Source: DT-110 sp964342305 (lineage in GTDB: Bacteria; Bacteroidota; Bacteroidia; Chitinophagales; Saprospiraceae). From it: a stretch of DNA of 64,000 bases. The notes below the pieces were generated by a model. It saw only the letters and a list, made by a program, of their open reading frames with translations, was not told where the DNA came from and searched no databases. Shown in pieces: positions 28,201-36,652 of this stretch. The position numbers were made by a program, and so were the translations under genes. Position 1 is the stretch's first letter. Each line of letters starts with the position of its first letter. The stretch is from contig CAYFGK010000005.1 of NCBI GenBank assembly GCA_964342305.1, positions 42,427-106,426 on the forward strand, read 5' to 3'.

Positions 28201-31200
28201 ACCGACTGCGACTCTTGCACCATCACCTGACAGGGCTACTGCATATCCTAAAAGGTCCCCAGCAACAGGACCATTTATAAGGTTAAAGTACGTACTCAGA
28301 GTCGCTTGGGTGGTATTAAACACTTGAACAGTTCCAGCCGAAGAATTGGCACCCGGAGCACCGACGGCTACCAGACTTCCATCACCATTTAAACTAACGG
28401 AGAACCCAAAATCATCCCCGCTGGAACCTCCGGTTCCAGTAGAAGATGGTTCCCACATACTGTTACCGCTGTTAAAGGTGTAGACGAAGGCTTGTCCGTT
28501 CGAACTTCCTGCTGGTGCACCTACAGCCAGGGTGGTACCGTCGTTCGAGATATCCACCGAACGACCGAAATCACTATTCGCTGCACCAGAGAGGGTTTGC
28601 ACAAAAATCCAATCTGTGCCATTGTACGAGTAGATATGGGCTTTATCCGCTTCGGGAGCTCCGATTAATGCCAGGGTGCCGGCTCCACTTAAAGCAACGG
28701 CAGAACCAAACTCTCCACTATCGTCGTTGGAATTCACAATTTCCTGGTCCAGAGTGTAAGAGGATGAGAAGTTATAAATCTTAACCGAACCCGCATCAAT
28801 TCCTGTATCGTCATTCAGTGGTTCCCCAATAAGTGCCCAGTTTCCATCTGAATCTAGTGCTAAGGAGGAACCAAAACGGTGTTGCTCGCCCCCTACTCCG
28901 GTAATATTTTGTGATGTCGAAGGGTAGTAGATTCTCAATCGACCTTGGTTGTTAGCAATACCCGGGCCTCCTGATCCATAACGATTTCCATCTGCTGAAA
29001 CAGCCGTAGCTGTTCCATCTCGTTCATTAGTAAATGCAGGATTAGCACCTTGTGAACCACCAAGTAAGTTCCACTGATCATTACTCCAACCGTAAAAATA
29101 AAATCCACCGTATTCTCCTCCTGCAGGCTGTCCGGGAAATCCAAAAACTATTTTGTTTCCATCAAGGGACAAATCGACAGAGAACCCAGTCTCTCCTGAT
29201 GTTTGCGTTGGTAATGAACCGATTGCGGTATATACCATGTTTTGCATGGCATTCTCCATCGTATACTCCTCTTCACTACCAATACTTGGGTTGTTGCCCA
29301 GCGCATTATTCGCCAGGTCTTCAATGTCGTTGCCATTGGCCATGTCCAAATTAATGATGCCATTGCTATTGGTCAGACCGGTAATGGTGATATCGTAGAC
29401 ATCGGCACTAACCTGATTGGCTGCATTCACCGTTCCATCGCCGGCGGCGGTGCCCGAAAGCATGAAATCAGCCGTGCCTACATTTTGCACATCTTCGCTG
29501 AAGGTGACTCGGAAAGTGACCTGGTCAGCATCCGTAGTCGCATCCACGGGTACCTGGCGGAGGATAGACGTAATGGTGGGCGGTGTATTATCCGCAGGCT
29601 GATTTACCGTGACGGTTACGGAGCCGGAAGCTGTACAACCATTCCCATCGGTCAGGAGGATGTAGTAAGTCCCGGCACCGACCGAGGTTTCATCGGGAAC
29701 GGCATTTGTCAGGCCCGCATCCGTAAAATAGGTAAGGGTCCCCGAGCTACTGCCCGCGGTGATGGCCGGATCGGTCAGGTCCACTGTATTGGGTGATTCG
29801 ACGGCCGCAGGATCGGTGATGACCAGGGTTGGATTCGGATTGGTCACCGGATCGGTATAGGCCAGGGCACAATCGTTGATCAGCACCCCGATCTGGATCC
29901 CATTGCTGAGGGTATCGATCGAGAAGGTATTAGAGCTGCCGTTTTGCAATAATTCATTATTACCACTATCGTAGGCTCCATTGCCATTTTTATCCTGGAA
30001 AAAAAGGTAGCTGGTTTCCCCACTGGGAGAGGCCGTAAAGGTGATAAACTCATCTTCACAAACCGGACTGTCATTGGTCAGGCTGGCGGTCACGGTGCAG
30101 GGATTACAAGCCCCGTTATCGACCCAGTTGCTGGCGGTACCGCTCAGGGCAAAACCAGTCATAGTGCCGGGGTGATTGCCGGTACGGTCCGTTACCGTGG
30201 TCTGGCCCGAATTGCTGCCGCCACCAACGGCATTTGGGTTGTTGAAGTCGTAATTGGCCTCCAGGCCGGATACCGTTCCGGCAATGGATTTATCCTTATA
30301 GGTATCGATCTCAGCAGCGGATCGGGCGATGTTCCAGATGCGGATCTCATCGATATCGCCCTCGTAGTTCAAGGAACCTCCCTCAAACTGCTCACTGCAA
30401 ATGTTCGGTCCTACGTATAGGGGATCATCATTATCAATGACATATGGACTGAATTGTGAATCTGCCCCATTAAACTGGATTAAATTACCATCCAGATAAA
30501 ACCGGAAATTATTCGATGCGTCTCTGGCATAAGCAAAATGGTGCCACTGTCCATCAGCTAGATCACCTGCATCGGAGTAGGTATTGTTAGCACTACCATT
30601 CGGACTTATGGCTTCAAAATTGAAATACCCATTTTCATCAATCCTAATGTTCCAGAATGCAGGGCTTGCTCCGCAAACCGGACGTTTAGAGAACATGAAT
30701 TGGTTCTTCTTTGATGTCCTGAACCTTGCTTCAATGGTAAATGCGCCGGAGAAATTCCCGAGCGTGGTGCCTAGATTTAGGGTATCATTCGTCCCCGACA
30801 GATTTAGCGCCAGATCGCTCTCATCCGTGATGCCATTACAGTTATCATCTGCCCCGTTGTCGCAAATCTCATCAGACAACGGATTGACGAAGGGTTTGGT
30901 GTCATCACAATCGAGGTTATTGTCCACTTTTGCGAAAGCGGAAGCACAGGTCCAGATGGTATTGCTCCCGAATCCATCCCCGTCTTCATCTTCGTAGAAA
31001 ATGAAATCAAGGCCGGTGGTGAAGTTGGAGGCTGCGTTTTGCAGGTCAAAACCTACCAGATTAGCGGTGAAATCGTTGGGACTGAAATCTTCCGTAGTGC
31101 TTAGTCCGGTATTATTGCCATCAGCTATACCATCTTCGAAGGGCAGGTACAGCCGGATATCATCATTAATGCATTCGATGGGGCAATAGATGTTTGCCTG

Positions 31201-34200
31201 TATTTCAGCCTCAGAACGAGCCGTTTTCCACAATCGGAACTCATCTATTTGTCCTTCGAATCCATTGCCAAAATGATCTCCGATCTTAAACGCCCCCGAA
31301 ATATCAATGGTCCCCCCGAAGTTATCGGCTGCGACTTCAACGCCATCCTTATAAATGAAGCGGTTATCGGCAGGTCCAACAATGGTGGGGTCGTAAACGA
31401 AGGCCCAGTGGTGCCACTCCGTATCAAGGGCACCGGTTGCCTCTAAACCACTGGGATCCCGGAAATCAAAATAAACGTCGCTCCCTACTGCTCCGATCAG
31501 CAGGTGGTTGTTTTCCGAATCGTCTCCCTGGCTGACAAAGAATTCAAAGCCACTGGTATTCGGTAATTTGGCCCAGAACTCAATGGTCAGTGGTTCATTC
31601 TGAAAGTTTATGCTTCCACTGGAAACGGATACATAATTATCGCTTCCGCTAAAATCCAATCCAACACCTTGCAGCACCGAACCGGGGGACGGCAAGGGAG
31701 TAGCAGAAACAAATTTCCGCAGTTCTACCGTTCCGCAGGTCAGGGTCGCCGAGGCGGTAACGTATCCCCCATTCATGCCCGTAGTAGCCGATATAGATTC
31801 GGTGGTGGAGCTTCCAGTCCAGCCATTGGGTAAGGTCCAGGTCACCGTCGGTGTGCCGGGAAAATCAACACTGAAGGTCAATTGGTCACCGGGGGTGCAG
31901 AAATTGTTCGGGCCCGTGAGTGCGCCCCCTTCCTTGGTGCCGTCAATGATATTAGAGGTATTCCCGGTACGGGCCAGATTGTTTTGGGTGGCATCGCCAA
32001 AACCGGTAGCGGCATTGGTAAAGCTGTTAATGCTGGTGTTATCACCATTGGGCGTACCCTGATCGAAGCTGAAGAAGCCGATCAGATTTTGTTCCGAACC
32101 ACCGGGTGTGCAATACACGTCTTCCAAAACCTGAGTAGCCGAGCGAGCTTCCTCCCATATCTGAATATCGTCCAGCGCTCCTTTGAAGAAGGTGTGCAAC
32201 GCGCCTACACCCGCACCCAGGGTTAGCGGATAGTCGTCGTTATCGCGCGGCGTATCCGGGTAATCGGAACTCCAGGCCTTGGTTTCGAAGAGTTGTCCAT
32301 TTAGGTACAAGCTAAAGCTGCTTTCGGAGACATCGCGTACGATGCTCACGTGGTGCCACGATCCAGTCGCTAAGGGTGTATGGCCAAAGGTGGAATCTAC
32401 CCCGGAGGTATAGCCCCCGCCATAAATGGTGTGCCGGTAGGTAACTTGTCCGTTGATCAGGGCAATTTCAAACTCCGAACCATTATTGACCAGTGATTGT
32501 ACACCGGTGATCCGATCGGGTTTCACCCAGAAGGATACGGTCATATCCCCGTCTACGTACAGGCCATTTTGGGCAGCCGTCAGGTAATCGTCGTCCCCAT
32601 CCAAATGGACAGCTCCGGGACAGCTCGCACTGGCGGTGATCTCCAGTTCACTGGGATCGGTGGTGCCGCAGCTATTGGTACCGGTAACCGATAAAGTACC
32701 CCCATTTCCATTGGTAGTTACCACGATGGTGTTAGTGGTGGAGGAACCGGTCCAACCATTGGGCAAGGACCAGTTGTAGGAGGTCGCACCCGGCATGGGT
32801 TTGATGGTGTAGGTTATGGTGGAGGATCCACAAATGACCAGTGGTCCTTGGATATTGTTTTCATTGATGGGTGCCGTGGTAGTACAGGTGACGGTCAACG
32901 TGGCCACTGCAGTAGTATCCAAAAGGCAGGATCCGTCTTCCACAATGCATCGGAACAGTTCACCGTCCCGGGATATGGGAGCCTGAATGATATCCAAGGT
33001 TGCTGCGTTGGTTCCCAGGTTTTGGAAAGACATACCACCGTCGGTACTACTTTGCCACTGGTAGGTCGCATTACCCGTTCCATTGGAGATTCCAACGGTG
33101 AAGGATGCATCAATTCCTTCCGCCACGGTTGCATTGGCCGGCTGGCTGTTGATGGCTACTAAAACCGGGGTTACTGCAAGGGACTCAGAGTCCATATTGC
33201 CGCAGGCATCGGTTGCCGTTACAGAGATGTTTCCGGCGGTGTTGCCGGGGCGAACCACCACCATGTTATCGTACAGGCCAACGGTGTCCCAGTCAGCAGG
33301 CATGGTCCATTCCCAGGATTGAACCTCGTGGTTTGGAGCTACATAATATGAGAAGTAGCCCTGTTGGCAGGGAGCTGTTTCACCAGTCAGCGTACCTACA
33401 TCCAGCGTCGGACAGGCAACGGTCAGACTAGCTGCCGATGATTCCACCACATCACAACCGTTGGCGATGTAGCATTTGTACTGGTTCCCATTATCGGTAC
33501 TCACGGCCGTGAAGGAATACGACTGGCCGGTAGCACCGGGAATCAGATTAAAGGTAGTCCCTCCATCCGTGCTTACGGCCCATTGAAAGGATAAGTTGTT
33601 GCCGGTAACGGTTACTGTAAAACTAGCCTGGGCTTCATCAGCTACATTCTGATTGGCTGGATTACCCGTTAAGCTTATGGCTCCATTGGTGCAGGAGGGG
33701 CATTCTGCTACTTCGGCGGTCGACAGCACTATTTGTGCCCCATTGACTAAATAGCCATGATTCCCGTTACTGGTGGCATCCAGGATACCGGAAGCGCTCA
33801 CATCGGAACAGCCCCCACAGGTAGTCTCGATCATGGGGTAGTAGATCTCCAGACCGGATTCATTACCCACCAACCGGCAGGCCTGCTTATCAGAAACATC
33901 CATTTCGGCACGGGCCAGACTCCAGTAGCGGAATTCAGTAATTTCCCCTTTAAAAGAATGATCCTTATCTCCGAATGGATTCGGATACCCACCCGCAGCG
34001 TAGCCAATGCGGATGGGAGCGTCGTTGGATATATTCAAACTATTATTACCTGATGTTTGAGCTGTTCCATCCACGTATAAAGTGATGGTATTGCTCTCCC
34101 GGGTCACGGCCACGTGGTGCCACTGCCCATCGGCGAGGTTGGAATTACCGATGGTGTTAATGATCCCCCCATCGATCAGGCGCATTTCCAGATAGCCATC

Positions 34201-36423
34201 ATCGTTAATCTGTAACTCCCAGGCTTTATCTCCGGTGAAAGGGGACGTGCGCTTGGAAGCCAGAACACTACCCGGAGTGCGGGTACGGAATTGCATTTCA
34301 ATGGTGAAATCGCCGGCACCAAAGTTTCCGACCGTGGAATTAGATACCTCCACCGCATCGTCGATGCCGTCCAGTAATACCGCCGAAGGGATATCGATGT
34401 TGGATGAGCCATCATCAATGGAGAAGTCTTCGCTATTGACCGCAAAGAAGATGTTGCCTACGGCCTCTACTTTGATGCGTGCCTGATCCGTACAAATGTT
34501 GGCGGGCAGGGTAATTTGCTCTGATCCGTCATTAGCCGTAGCACTGGCTAAGGTATGAGGCCAGGTATACCCACCGTCTTCTGATAATAAAATGTTGACC
34601 TGTGAAACACTGACCGGTGCCTGGTCGGTATTGGCTACGTTCCAGGTTATGGTTTGTGCTGAATTGGCGGACAATACGCCGCAAGCACTTTGTGAGGTTA
34701 CCGTAAATGGTCCGGAATTTCCATCCACATCGAACGTCAGACGGGCTACCGCCGTACCACCCGCACCGGGTTGGTTATCCCGAACGTACAGATCGTAGTT
34801 CATTTCCCGGGTGTAAGTCGGCAGACGGTCGTAGTCGGAATCGACCCCGTTGAGGATCAGGGGAAGGCTGGGTACTGTGCGTACCGGATCCGTGGTTGGA
34901 TTAAAATGACGTTGCAGGGGTACATTACCGGAGGTCGGTACGGTACTGATCGGATCTCCGTATACCACTTCATCGGCCTGTTCCCAGGAATAAGTCAGAA
35001 AACCACCTTCACTATCGGTAGCTGAACCTACTAATTGGTAAGGAGTACCCTGCGGGATGGTAAAACCACTGGATGGCACCGAAACTACCGGTGGGGTATT
35101 ACCTGTATTGAGAGTGATAGCACAAGTGGCCGTTTGGTCAATGTAGCTCAACATTTCCTCCCGGGAATAAGCACTGAAATAGGTTACCTCGCCCTGGTAT
35201 GGAATATTATCATCACCACAAATGAAGGGATACGCCATAATAGTTGTACCACCTCCGATTTCATTTCCGATGCCTTCTCTGCCACAATAAGCCCAGCTAT
35301 GGCTGGCATTTAATTGGTGACCCAATTCGTGGGTTGTAGTTTGCAGATTTTGAAATTGGTTCATGGATACCTCCTTGTCGGTACCACAGGTGCGACCGCG
35401 TGCTCCGCAGCATCCGCCATCCACATAGATGAAACCGACATCATAGTTTTCGGTACCGATCAATTCGCGCTGGACCGCTTGGTTTTCGTAAATACTCAGG
35501 TCGCCCCCGTTGGTGTAGAAAGGATCGGTAGCATCATCCAGAAAGATGATGTTGTCCATATTGTCCGGAAAAACGTACCGCACGGATAAATCCCGTTCGT
35601 AGACCGTATTGATTTGAATTTGAAAGCCGGTGATGGCAGCCAGTGCTTCGGCTTTGGTCGTATAGCCGTAATACTCCGATAGGTGCCCCGGCCAGGTAAT
35701 GGCCAGACGGAAAATCCGAAGAATATTTCCGCTGGTGTAGCTTGAACGCAAATTGGCACGGCTTCGCTCGAGGATGGCTCTCCGGGGATCAGCATCGGCC
35801 TCATCCCTGGCACATTGCCATTCCTGGTACCTAAATGGATCATCCAATCCTTTATAACTTACGTAAGTACTGGCATCTTTGGCATAGACCTGCCGGATGA
35901 TGACCTCCGTCTGCAATTGCGGCGCAGATAAAAAGGCGCTGAATTCATACGGACTCACCATCATGCGCCCGTTTAAACCAGGCTGGTCGAATCCTTTCAG
36001 TGTATAGGTCTTGATCTCCGGGAACTTGGCAGCTAATCCCGGTTCCATGATTGGACTTTCCACCACCCGGAAACGCTGGAGACTGCCATCGGGCATCGGC
36101 AAAGAAACTACGGTTGGGGATGATTCACCTTTTAACGCTGTTTCGAGAGGCGCGGTATTGGCTAATCGGGTCATCTTAGAAACCGACAAGCGGTATAGGG
36201 TCTTATCCTCCAAATCCGGCAGATCCGGCATCACCTGCTGTTGCGCCCGGCGAGCCTGCACCCCGTCCGGGATGGGCTCCCACAGGCCGGATTGTCCAGG
36301 GAGGGACCAGCCGATCAGGGTTAACAACACCACGAACAAGGTGGTGATCTTTTGAGTGGGTTTTAGTGGAAAGAACAATAAACTAGAAGCACCATTGGTG
36401 GTAGTGAGTACAGGGACTTTCAT
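19270..36423 (-). CDS. Giant multidomain T9SS surface protein with N-terminal metalloprotease
   Basis: This gene of about 5,717 residues starts at the ATG at 36423 ('MKVPVLTTTNGASS'); an ATG at 36465 adds 14 residues before the signal segment. After the signal ('FVVLLTLIGWSLPG'), a reprolysin-like metallopeptidase has the zinc motif HELGHQLNASH near residue 365. Then come Ig-like segments and about eight LamG-like domains (near residues 690, 1260, 1580, 1870, 3070, 3430, 4170 and 4520). A MopE-like 'DEDGDGFG...DNCNGITDE' segment lies near 1840. At least six Ig-like modules and FG-GAP-like repeats ('VALSGDGARVAVGSPGA') follow, then a choice-of-anchor D domain (about 4780), two BspA/DUF285 runs (about 4920-5570) and a C-terminal sorting domain ('LSLFPNPASSEVTITV'). 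It probably acts as a secreted adhesin-protease; the target is unknown. Confidence 0.88.
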   Translation of the reverse strand: MKVPVLTTTNGASSLLFFPLKPTQKITTLFVVLLTLIGWSLPGQSGLWEPIPDGVQARRAQQQVMPDLPDLEDKTLYRLSVSKMTRLANTAPLETALKGESSPTVVSLPMPDGSLQRFRVVESPIMEPGLAAKFPEIKTYTLKGFDQPGLNGRMMVSPYEFSAFLSAPQLQTEVIIRQVYAKDASTYVSYKGLDDPFRYQEWQCARDEADADPRRAILERSRANLRSSYTSGNILRIFRLAITWPGHLSEYYGYTTKAEALAAITGFQIQINTVYERDLSVRYVFPDNMDNIIFLDDATDPFYTNGGDLSIYENQAVQRELIGTENYDVGFIYVDGGCCGARGRTCGTDKEVSMNQFQNLQTTTHELGHQLNASHSWAYCGREGIGNEIGGGTTIMAYPFICGDDNIPYQGEVTYFSAYSREEMLSYIDQTATCAITLNTGNTPPVVSVPSSGFTIPQGTPYQLVGSATDSEGGFLTYSWEQADEVVYGDPISTVPTSGNVPLQRHFNPTTDPVRTVPSLPLILNGVDSDYDRLPTYTREMNYDLYVRDNQPGAGGTAVARLTFDVDGNSGPFTVTSQSACGVLSANSAQTITWNVANTDQAPVSVSQVNILLSEDGGYTWPHTLASATANDGSEQITLPANICTDQARIKVEAVGNIFFAVNSEDFSIDDGSSNIDIPSAVLLDGIDDAVEVSNSTVGNFGAGDFTIEMQFRTRTPGSVLASKRTSPFTGDKAWELQINDDGYLEMRLIDGGIINTIGNSNLADGQWHHVAVTRESNTITLYVDGTAQTSGNNSLNISNDAPIRIGYAAGGYPNPFGDKDHSFKGEITEFRYWSLARAEMDVSDKQACRLVGNESGLEIYYPMIETTCGGCSDVSASGILDATSNGNHGYLVNGAQIVLSTAEVAECPSCTNGAISLTGNPANQNVADEAQASFTVTVTGNNLSFQWAVSTDGGTTFNLIPGATGQSYSFTAVSTDNGNQYKCYIANGCDVVESSAASLTVACPTLDVGTLTGETAPCQQGYFSYYVAPNHEVQSWEWTMPADWDTVGLYDNMVVVRPGNTAGNISVTATDACGNMDSESLAVTPVLVAINSQPANATVAEGIDASFTVGISNGTGNATYQWQSSTDGGMSFQNLGTNAATLDIIQAPISRDGELFRCIVEDGSCLLDTTAVATLTVTCTTTAPINENNIQGPLVICGSSTITYTIKPMPGATSYNWSLPNGWTGSSTTNTIVVTTNGNGGTLSVTGTNSCGTTDPSELEITASASCPGAVHLDGDDDYLTAAQNGLYVDGDMTVSFWVKPDRITGVQSLVNNGSEFEIALINGQVTYRHTIYGGGYTSGVDSTFGHTPLATGSWHHVSIVRDVSESSFSLYLNGQLFETKAWSSDYPDTPRDNDDYPLTLGAGVGALHTFFKGALDDIQIWEEARSATQVLEDVYCTPGGSEQNLIGFFSFDQGTPNGDNTSINSFTNAATGFGDATQNNLARTGNTSNIIDGTKEGGALTGPNNFCTPGDQLTFSVDFPGTPTVTWTLPNGWTGSSTTESISATTGMNGGYVTASATLTCGTVELRKFVSATPLPSPGSVLQGVGLDFSGSDNYVSVSSGSINFQNEPLTIEFWAKLPNTSGFEFFVSQGDDSENNHLLIGAVGSDVYFDFRDPSGLEATGALDTEWHHWAFVYDPTIVGPADNRFIYKDGVEVAADNFGGTIDISGAFKIGDHFGNGFEGQIDEFRLWKTARSEAEIQANIYCPIECINDDIRLYLPFEDGIADGNNTGLSTTEDFSPNDFTANLVGFDLQNAASNFTTGLDFIFYEDEDGDGFGSNTIWTCASAFAKVDNNLDCDDTKPFVNPLSDEICDNGADDNCNGITDESDLALNLSGTNDTLNLGTTLGNFSGAFTIEARFRTSKKNQFMFSKRPVCGASPAFWNIRIDENGYFNFEAISPNGSANNTYSDAGDLADGQWHHFAYARDASNNFRFYLDGNLIQFNGADSQFSPYVIDNDDPLYVGPNICSEQFEGGSLNYEGDIDEIRIWNIARSAAEIDTYKDKSIAGTVSGLEANYDFNNPNAVGGGSNSGQTTVTDRTGNHPGTMTGFALSGTASNWVDNGACNPCTVTASLTNDSPVCEDEFITFTASPSGETSYLFFQDKNGNGAYDSGNNELLQNGSSNTFSIDTLSNGIQIGVLINDCALAYTDPVTNPNPTLVITDPAAVESPNTVDLTDPAITAGSSSGTLTYFTDAGLTNAVPDETSVGAGTYYILLTDGNGCTASGSVTVTVNQPADNTPPTITSILRQVPVDATTDADQVTFRVTFSEDVQNVGTADFMLSGTAAGDGTVNAANQVSADVYDITITGLTNSNGIINLDMANGNDIEDLANNALGNNPSIGSEEEYTMENAMQNMVYTAIGSLPTQTSGETGFSVDLSLDGNKIVFGFPGQPAGGEYGGFYFYGWSNDQWNLLGGSQGANPAFTNERDGTATAVSADGNRYGSGGPGIANNQGRLRIYYPSTSQNITGVGGEQHRFGSSLALDSDGNWALIGEPLNDDTGIDAGSVKIYNFSSSYTLDQEIVNSNDDSGEFGSAVALSGAGTLALIGAPEADKAHIYSYNGTDWIFVQTLSGAANSDFGRSVDISNDGTTLAVGAPAGSSNGQAFVYTFNSGNSMWEPSSTGTGGSSGDDFGFSVSLNGDGSLVAVGAPGANSSAGTVQVFNTTQATLSTYFNLINGPVAGDLLGYAVALSGDGARVAVGSPGANSGDGKAEVYELQMPADAQAPTITSILRQSPTDATTNADQVTFRVTFSEDVQNVGTADFTLSGTAAGDGTVNAANQVSADVYDITITGLTNSNGTINLDIANGNDIEDLANNALGNSPSIGSEEEYTLDNQAPTITSILRQSPTDATTNADQVTFRVTFSEDVQNVGTADFTLSGTAAGDGTVNAANQVSADVYDITITGLTSSNGTINLDIANGNDIENLANNALGNSPSIGSEEEYTLDNMAPTVAITSTESGTTDMSPLQVTITFNEAVSGFTAGNISVSNGAAGNLQTGDNTVFTAEITPAADGIVTVDVAGAVATDAAGNGNQAASQFSITYQMSGGNNTGAALNFATTSPESWLQVDDDPLLNFNQELSIEFWCNPTTRSSYSQIVLKADAFNWSQGWGIYIDFSGQLIFHPTGWGNRINTAQTIPLDQWTHVSATYDGSRAKIYINGTLEYDEPHTGTINPTSDPMGIGVDPGYRSIRFTGTLDEVRVWDRAITQADVTANKDCEIAGAAPNLVANYHFNQGIADGDNTSPAVNTLLDDSGNGLDGTLNGFTLNGTTSNWTAPGGVTSGINCADAPFVQSIARQNPLDAVTDADQVTFRVSFSEDVSNVDGADFGLSGTAAGDGTVSNVATIDAGTYDVTIIGLTSSDGTINLDIASGNDIEDGEMNALGAAPAILSEEEYTINNNLSGICDLAVNLSGSTDTLNFGTTLGNFSGAFTIEAMVRTTKTNQYIFSKRAFCDGSGTWWNMYVNPSGLLNLEFYGSNTTAVTYNSGNLADGQWHHIALTRDGSNQMRYYLDGSLVQYFGSDSYTNSSTISNSAPLMVGASVCDDLFNNGPRQFKGDIDEVRIWNIARSASDINTYKDLPVLPSETGLQAYYDFNNVDASPGGYNITETTVEDLKGNFPATLGGLNLNGLTSNWVEGMGIDCDPPIEFTNCEQVGQTLEGDANLDLFGRVALSTDGNRMIVGASQNGKSQTESGYAKVYELINGQWTQMGSNLIGEAPNDYFGAAVAISGDGNRIAIGAYNNDGITSNGGHVRVFEWNGSDWQQMGPDIEDVGQAGVSVALSEDGSRLIYGANSFSTNRGKVVVKDWNGSAWVAAGSEIVGTDVNGRIGTSVNISSDGQYIVLGGYAVDGFRTDGGEVRAYEWTGSDWAQVGSSIFGTSSDMELGFSVDMADGGTRLIAGVRNPFSSGGMRIARVYDYDGADWALNNSFFNGTITRYGDVVSMTPNGNRVAIFGDRFIQVFDWDGANWAQVCTDFPRPASNSVFFSLNLSGNGERLGTGGYYGSITQGPSKGFAEVFQLPELPEVMQDPITSIRRQDPMQTVTDADQVTFRITFSESVQNVNAADFELSGTAAGDGSIGTVAMVNGNDRIYDVTITGLTSSNGTINLDIASANDIQDLSASPIGATPGISYEEEYTLDNALVDGAALHFGGGFNNVVRVANDPKLDGTGGYSIELWVNPDDLSSNGWRSLLNKSTNTWYDGYGVATYGNTLYFYPAGWSNGTHVESGLLQAGQWTHLVFTYDGATSKIYRNGALVSQKAINRNVPTNNGQLTIGGGATGYSLFKGAMDELRFWNRALEPIEIQSYMNCEIPGGFANLMANYHFNEGVANDDNTNPAVDALPDASGNGLDGSLINFTLNGNTANWIAPGGVVTGTECNLAFYVTSIERLNPDFQRTDADQVTFRVTFSEDVQNVDVTDFELSGTVTGTPARGVPNQVSGSVYDIDVTNLDEENGTLGLDIASANNISNLANDPLGATPIVGIDETYIIDNIPPVVGAALSFDKSGQVVEVPNDASLNMTDAITVEAWVYTEQYSSWDQLVMKANPGSWRGGFCLSTLNGYLDWDPLGWTGATSSYRLPLNTWTHVAGTYDGAVAKLYVNGQLISSTPMTGAIPTNSLVMSIGGDKPYGYWSLNGKMDEVRVWNRALSVNEILTYKDCEIQGAANGLVANYHFNQGIAEEDNSDPAVNTLLDDSGESNEGFLIGFELMGTESNWIAEGGVVSGVACNVSANPEMAVLGGSPLQVIFSGDNSPEEDDGTDFGLQTTSTNTDRTFTIRNTGDGVLNLPGNPTVAFASNASGFFSVETQPGSTAINPAGSDLSFVLRYSPTTEGVHTATVSIESNDDDEDPYLFTVTGVANASAFITEWAISSDATVDDRTIRIPTFGGGYNYTVDWGDDNVETNVTGFIDHTYATTGTYTVTISGDFPQFFMNGRHNTPYRNQFKLTKIKQWGDQEWRTMDRAFAGARNLEITATDAPDLSQMTNMLGMFQETGDLGNPDLTGWNTSTITNMQNVFWKSAFNGDVSTWDISNVTNMQGLFASSQFTGDISGWTTTSLQNVNYMFSQSSFNGDLSNWTMSQVTSMIHMFSSNSVFNQDISMWTTGNVTNMAFMFYRARAFNQPLNDWDVSSVTNFEGMFKEATVFNQPLDEWELTSATRLVAMFAGAPAFNQDISMWTTGGVTNMAGFLNSARSFDQDLGGLDITGLTPGGSLWPALSGTAMSLANYDATLIGWAAQNVPNGVQIGSHGLQYCQGFDARQDLVNNHQWVIVGDTYAPHACPQERPFITTWTTTAGDPTITIITDPTYTYDYTVDWGDGMVQNNVNGTIMHTYTDHSQPHEVKISGTFPAFATAGYSWPFDRDNARQLATVKQWGDIGWESFRFMFTLAENMNITATDAPDLSKVTNMRGAFSTCRNLNADLNHWDVSKVTNMTWLFERTSSFDGDISRWDVSNVTDMRYMFVSATSFNGDIGSWDVSNSTNMSYMFSGASSFNQDLGAWTFGPGVNLGSAFDNSGLSTANYDATLMGWANNQNQPDNLGLGVRGLTYCLGEAAITTLQGKGWTFFGHSKDTACPSFAPDDEVEEEVFTFSNPSTTATATRQDVRLSLFPNPASSEVTITVQGPEETGRRLLIFDPLGKLVWSQELEMETRLQLTLDRGTFPSGLYTVTLQSKEGILSKRLLITR
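27460..27797 (-). repeat. Ig-like module DNA repeat, copy A
   Basis: About 338 bp encoding 'ITSILRQSPTDATTNADQ' through 'SIGSEEEYTLDN'. It is directly adjacent to copy B and nearly identical to it at DNA level, which indicates recent tandem duplication. Confidence 0.85.
27797..28135 (-). repeat. Ig-like module DNA repeat, copy B
   Basis: A tandem neighbour of copy A with only scattered, mostly synonymous differences (such as GCCGATGCTCGGG against ACCAATGCTCGGG). It encodes the same 'VTFRVTFSEDVQNVGT' Ig-like unit. Confidence 0.85.
29251..29583 (-). repeat. Ig-like module DNA repeat, copy C
   Basis: A third close copy, separated from copy B by about 1.1 kb of FG-GAP-like coding sequence. It carries a few extra changes ('DFMLSGTAAGDG', 'VPVDATTDADQ'). 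More diverged relatives lie near 22850-23160, 23880-24230 and 26120-26435. Confidence 0.8.
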
Positions 36424-36652
36424 ACAAACCGTTTTAGGCGCCGTACTAGTAAGCTCAGCGCACATATAGTAAAGAGTGTTAATGGCAATACGATTCCAGT
36501 GCTGCCATGCAGCACTTGGAAGAATGTCTTATGATTTGGAGGAAACTTAGCTATTGACTTATCAGTCGCTTTGGGGAAACTGGATTAAGATTGGAATCGG
36601 GGTATGCTTTGATGTGTTTACGGTCATCAAAATGGGGCAGAATACTGTACCA

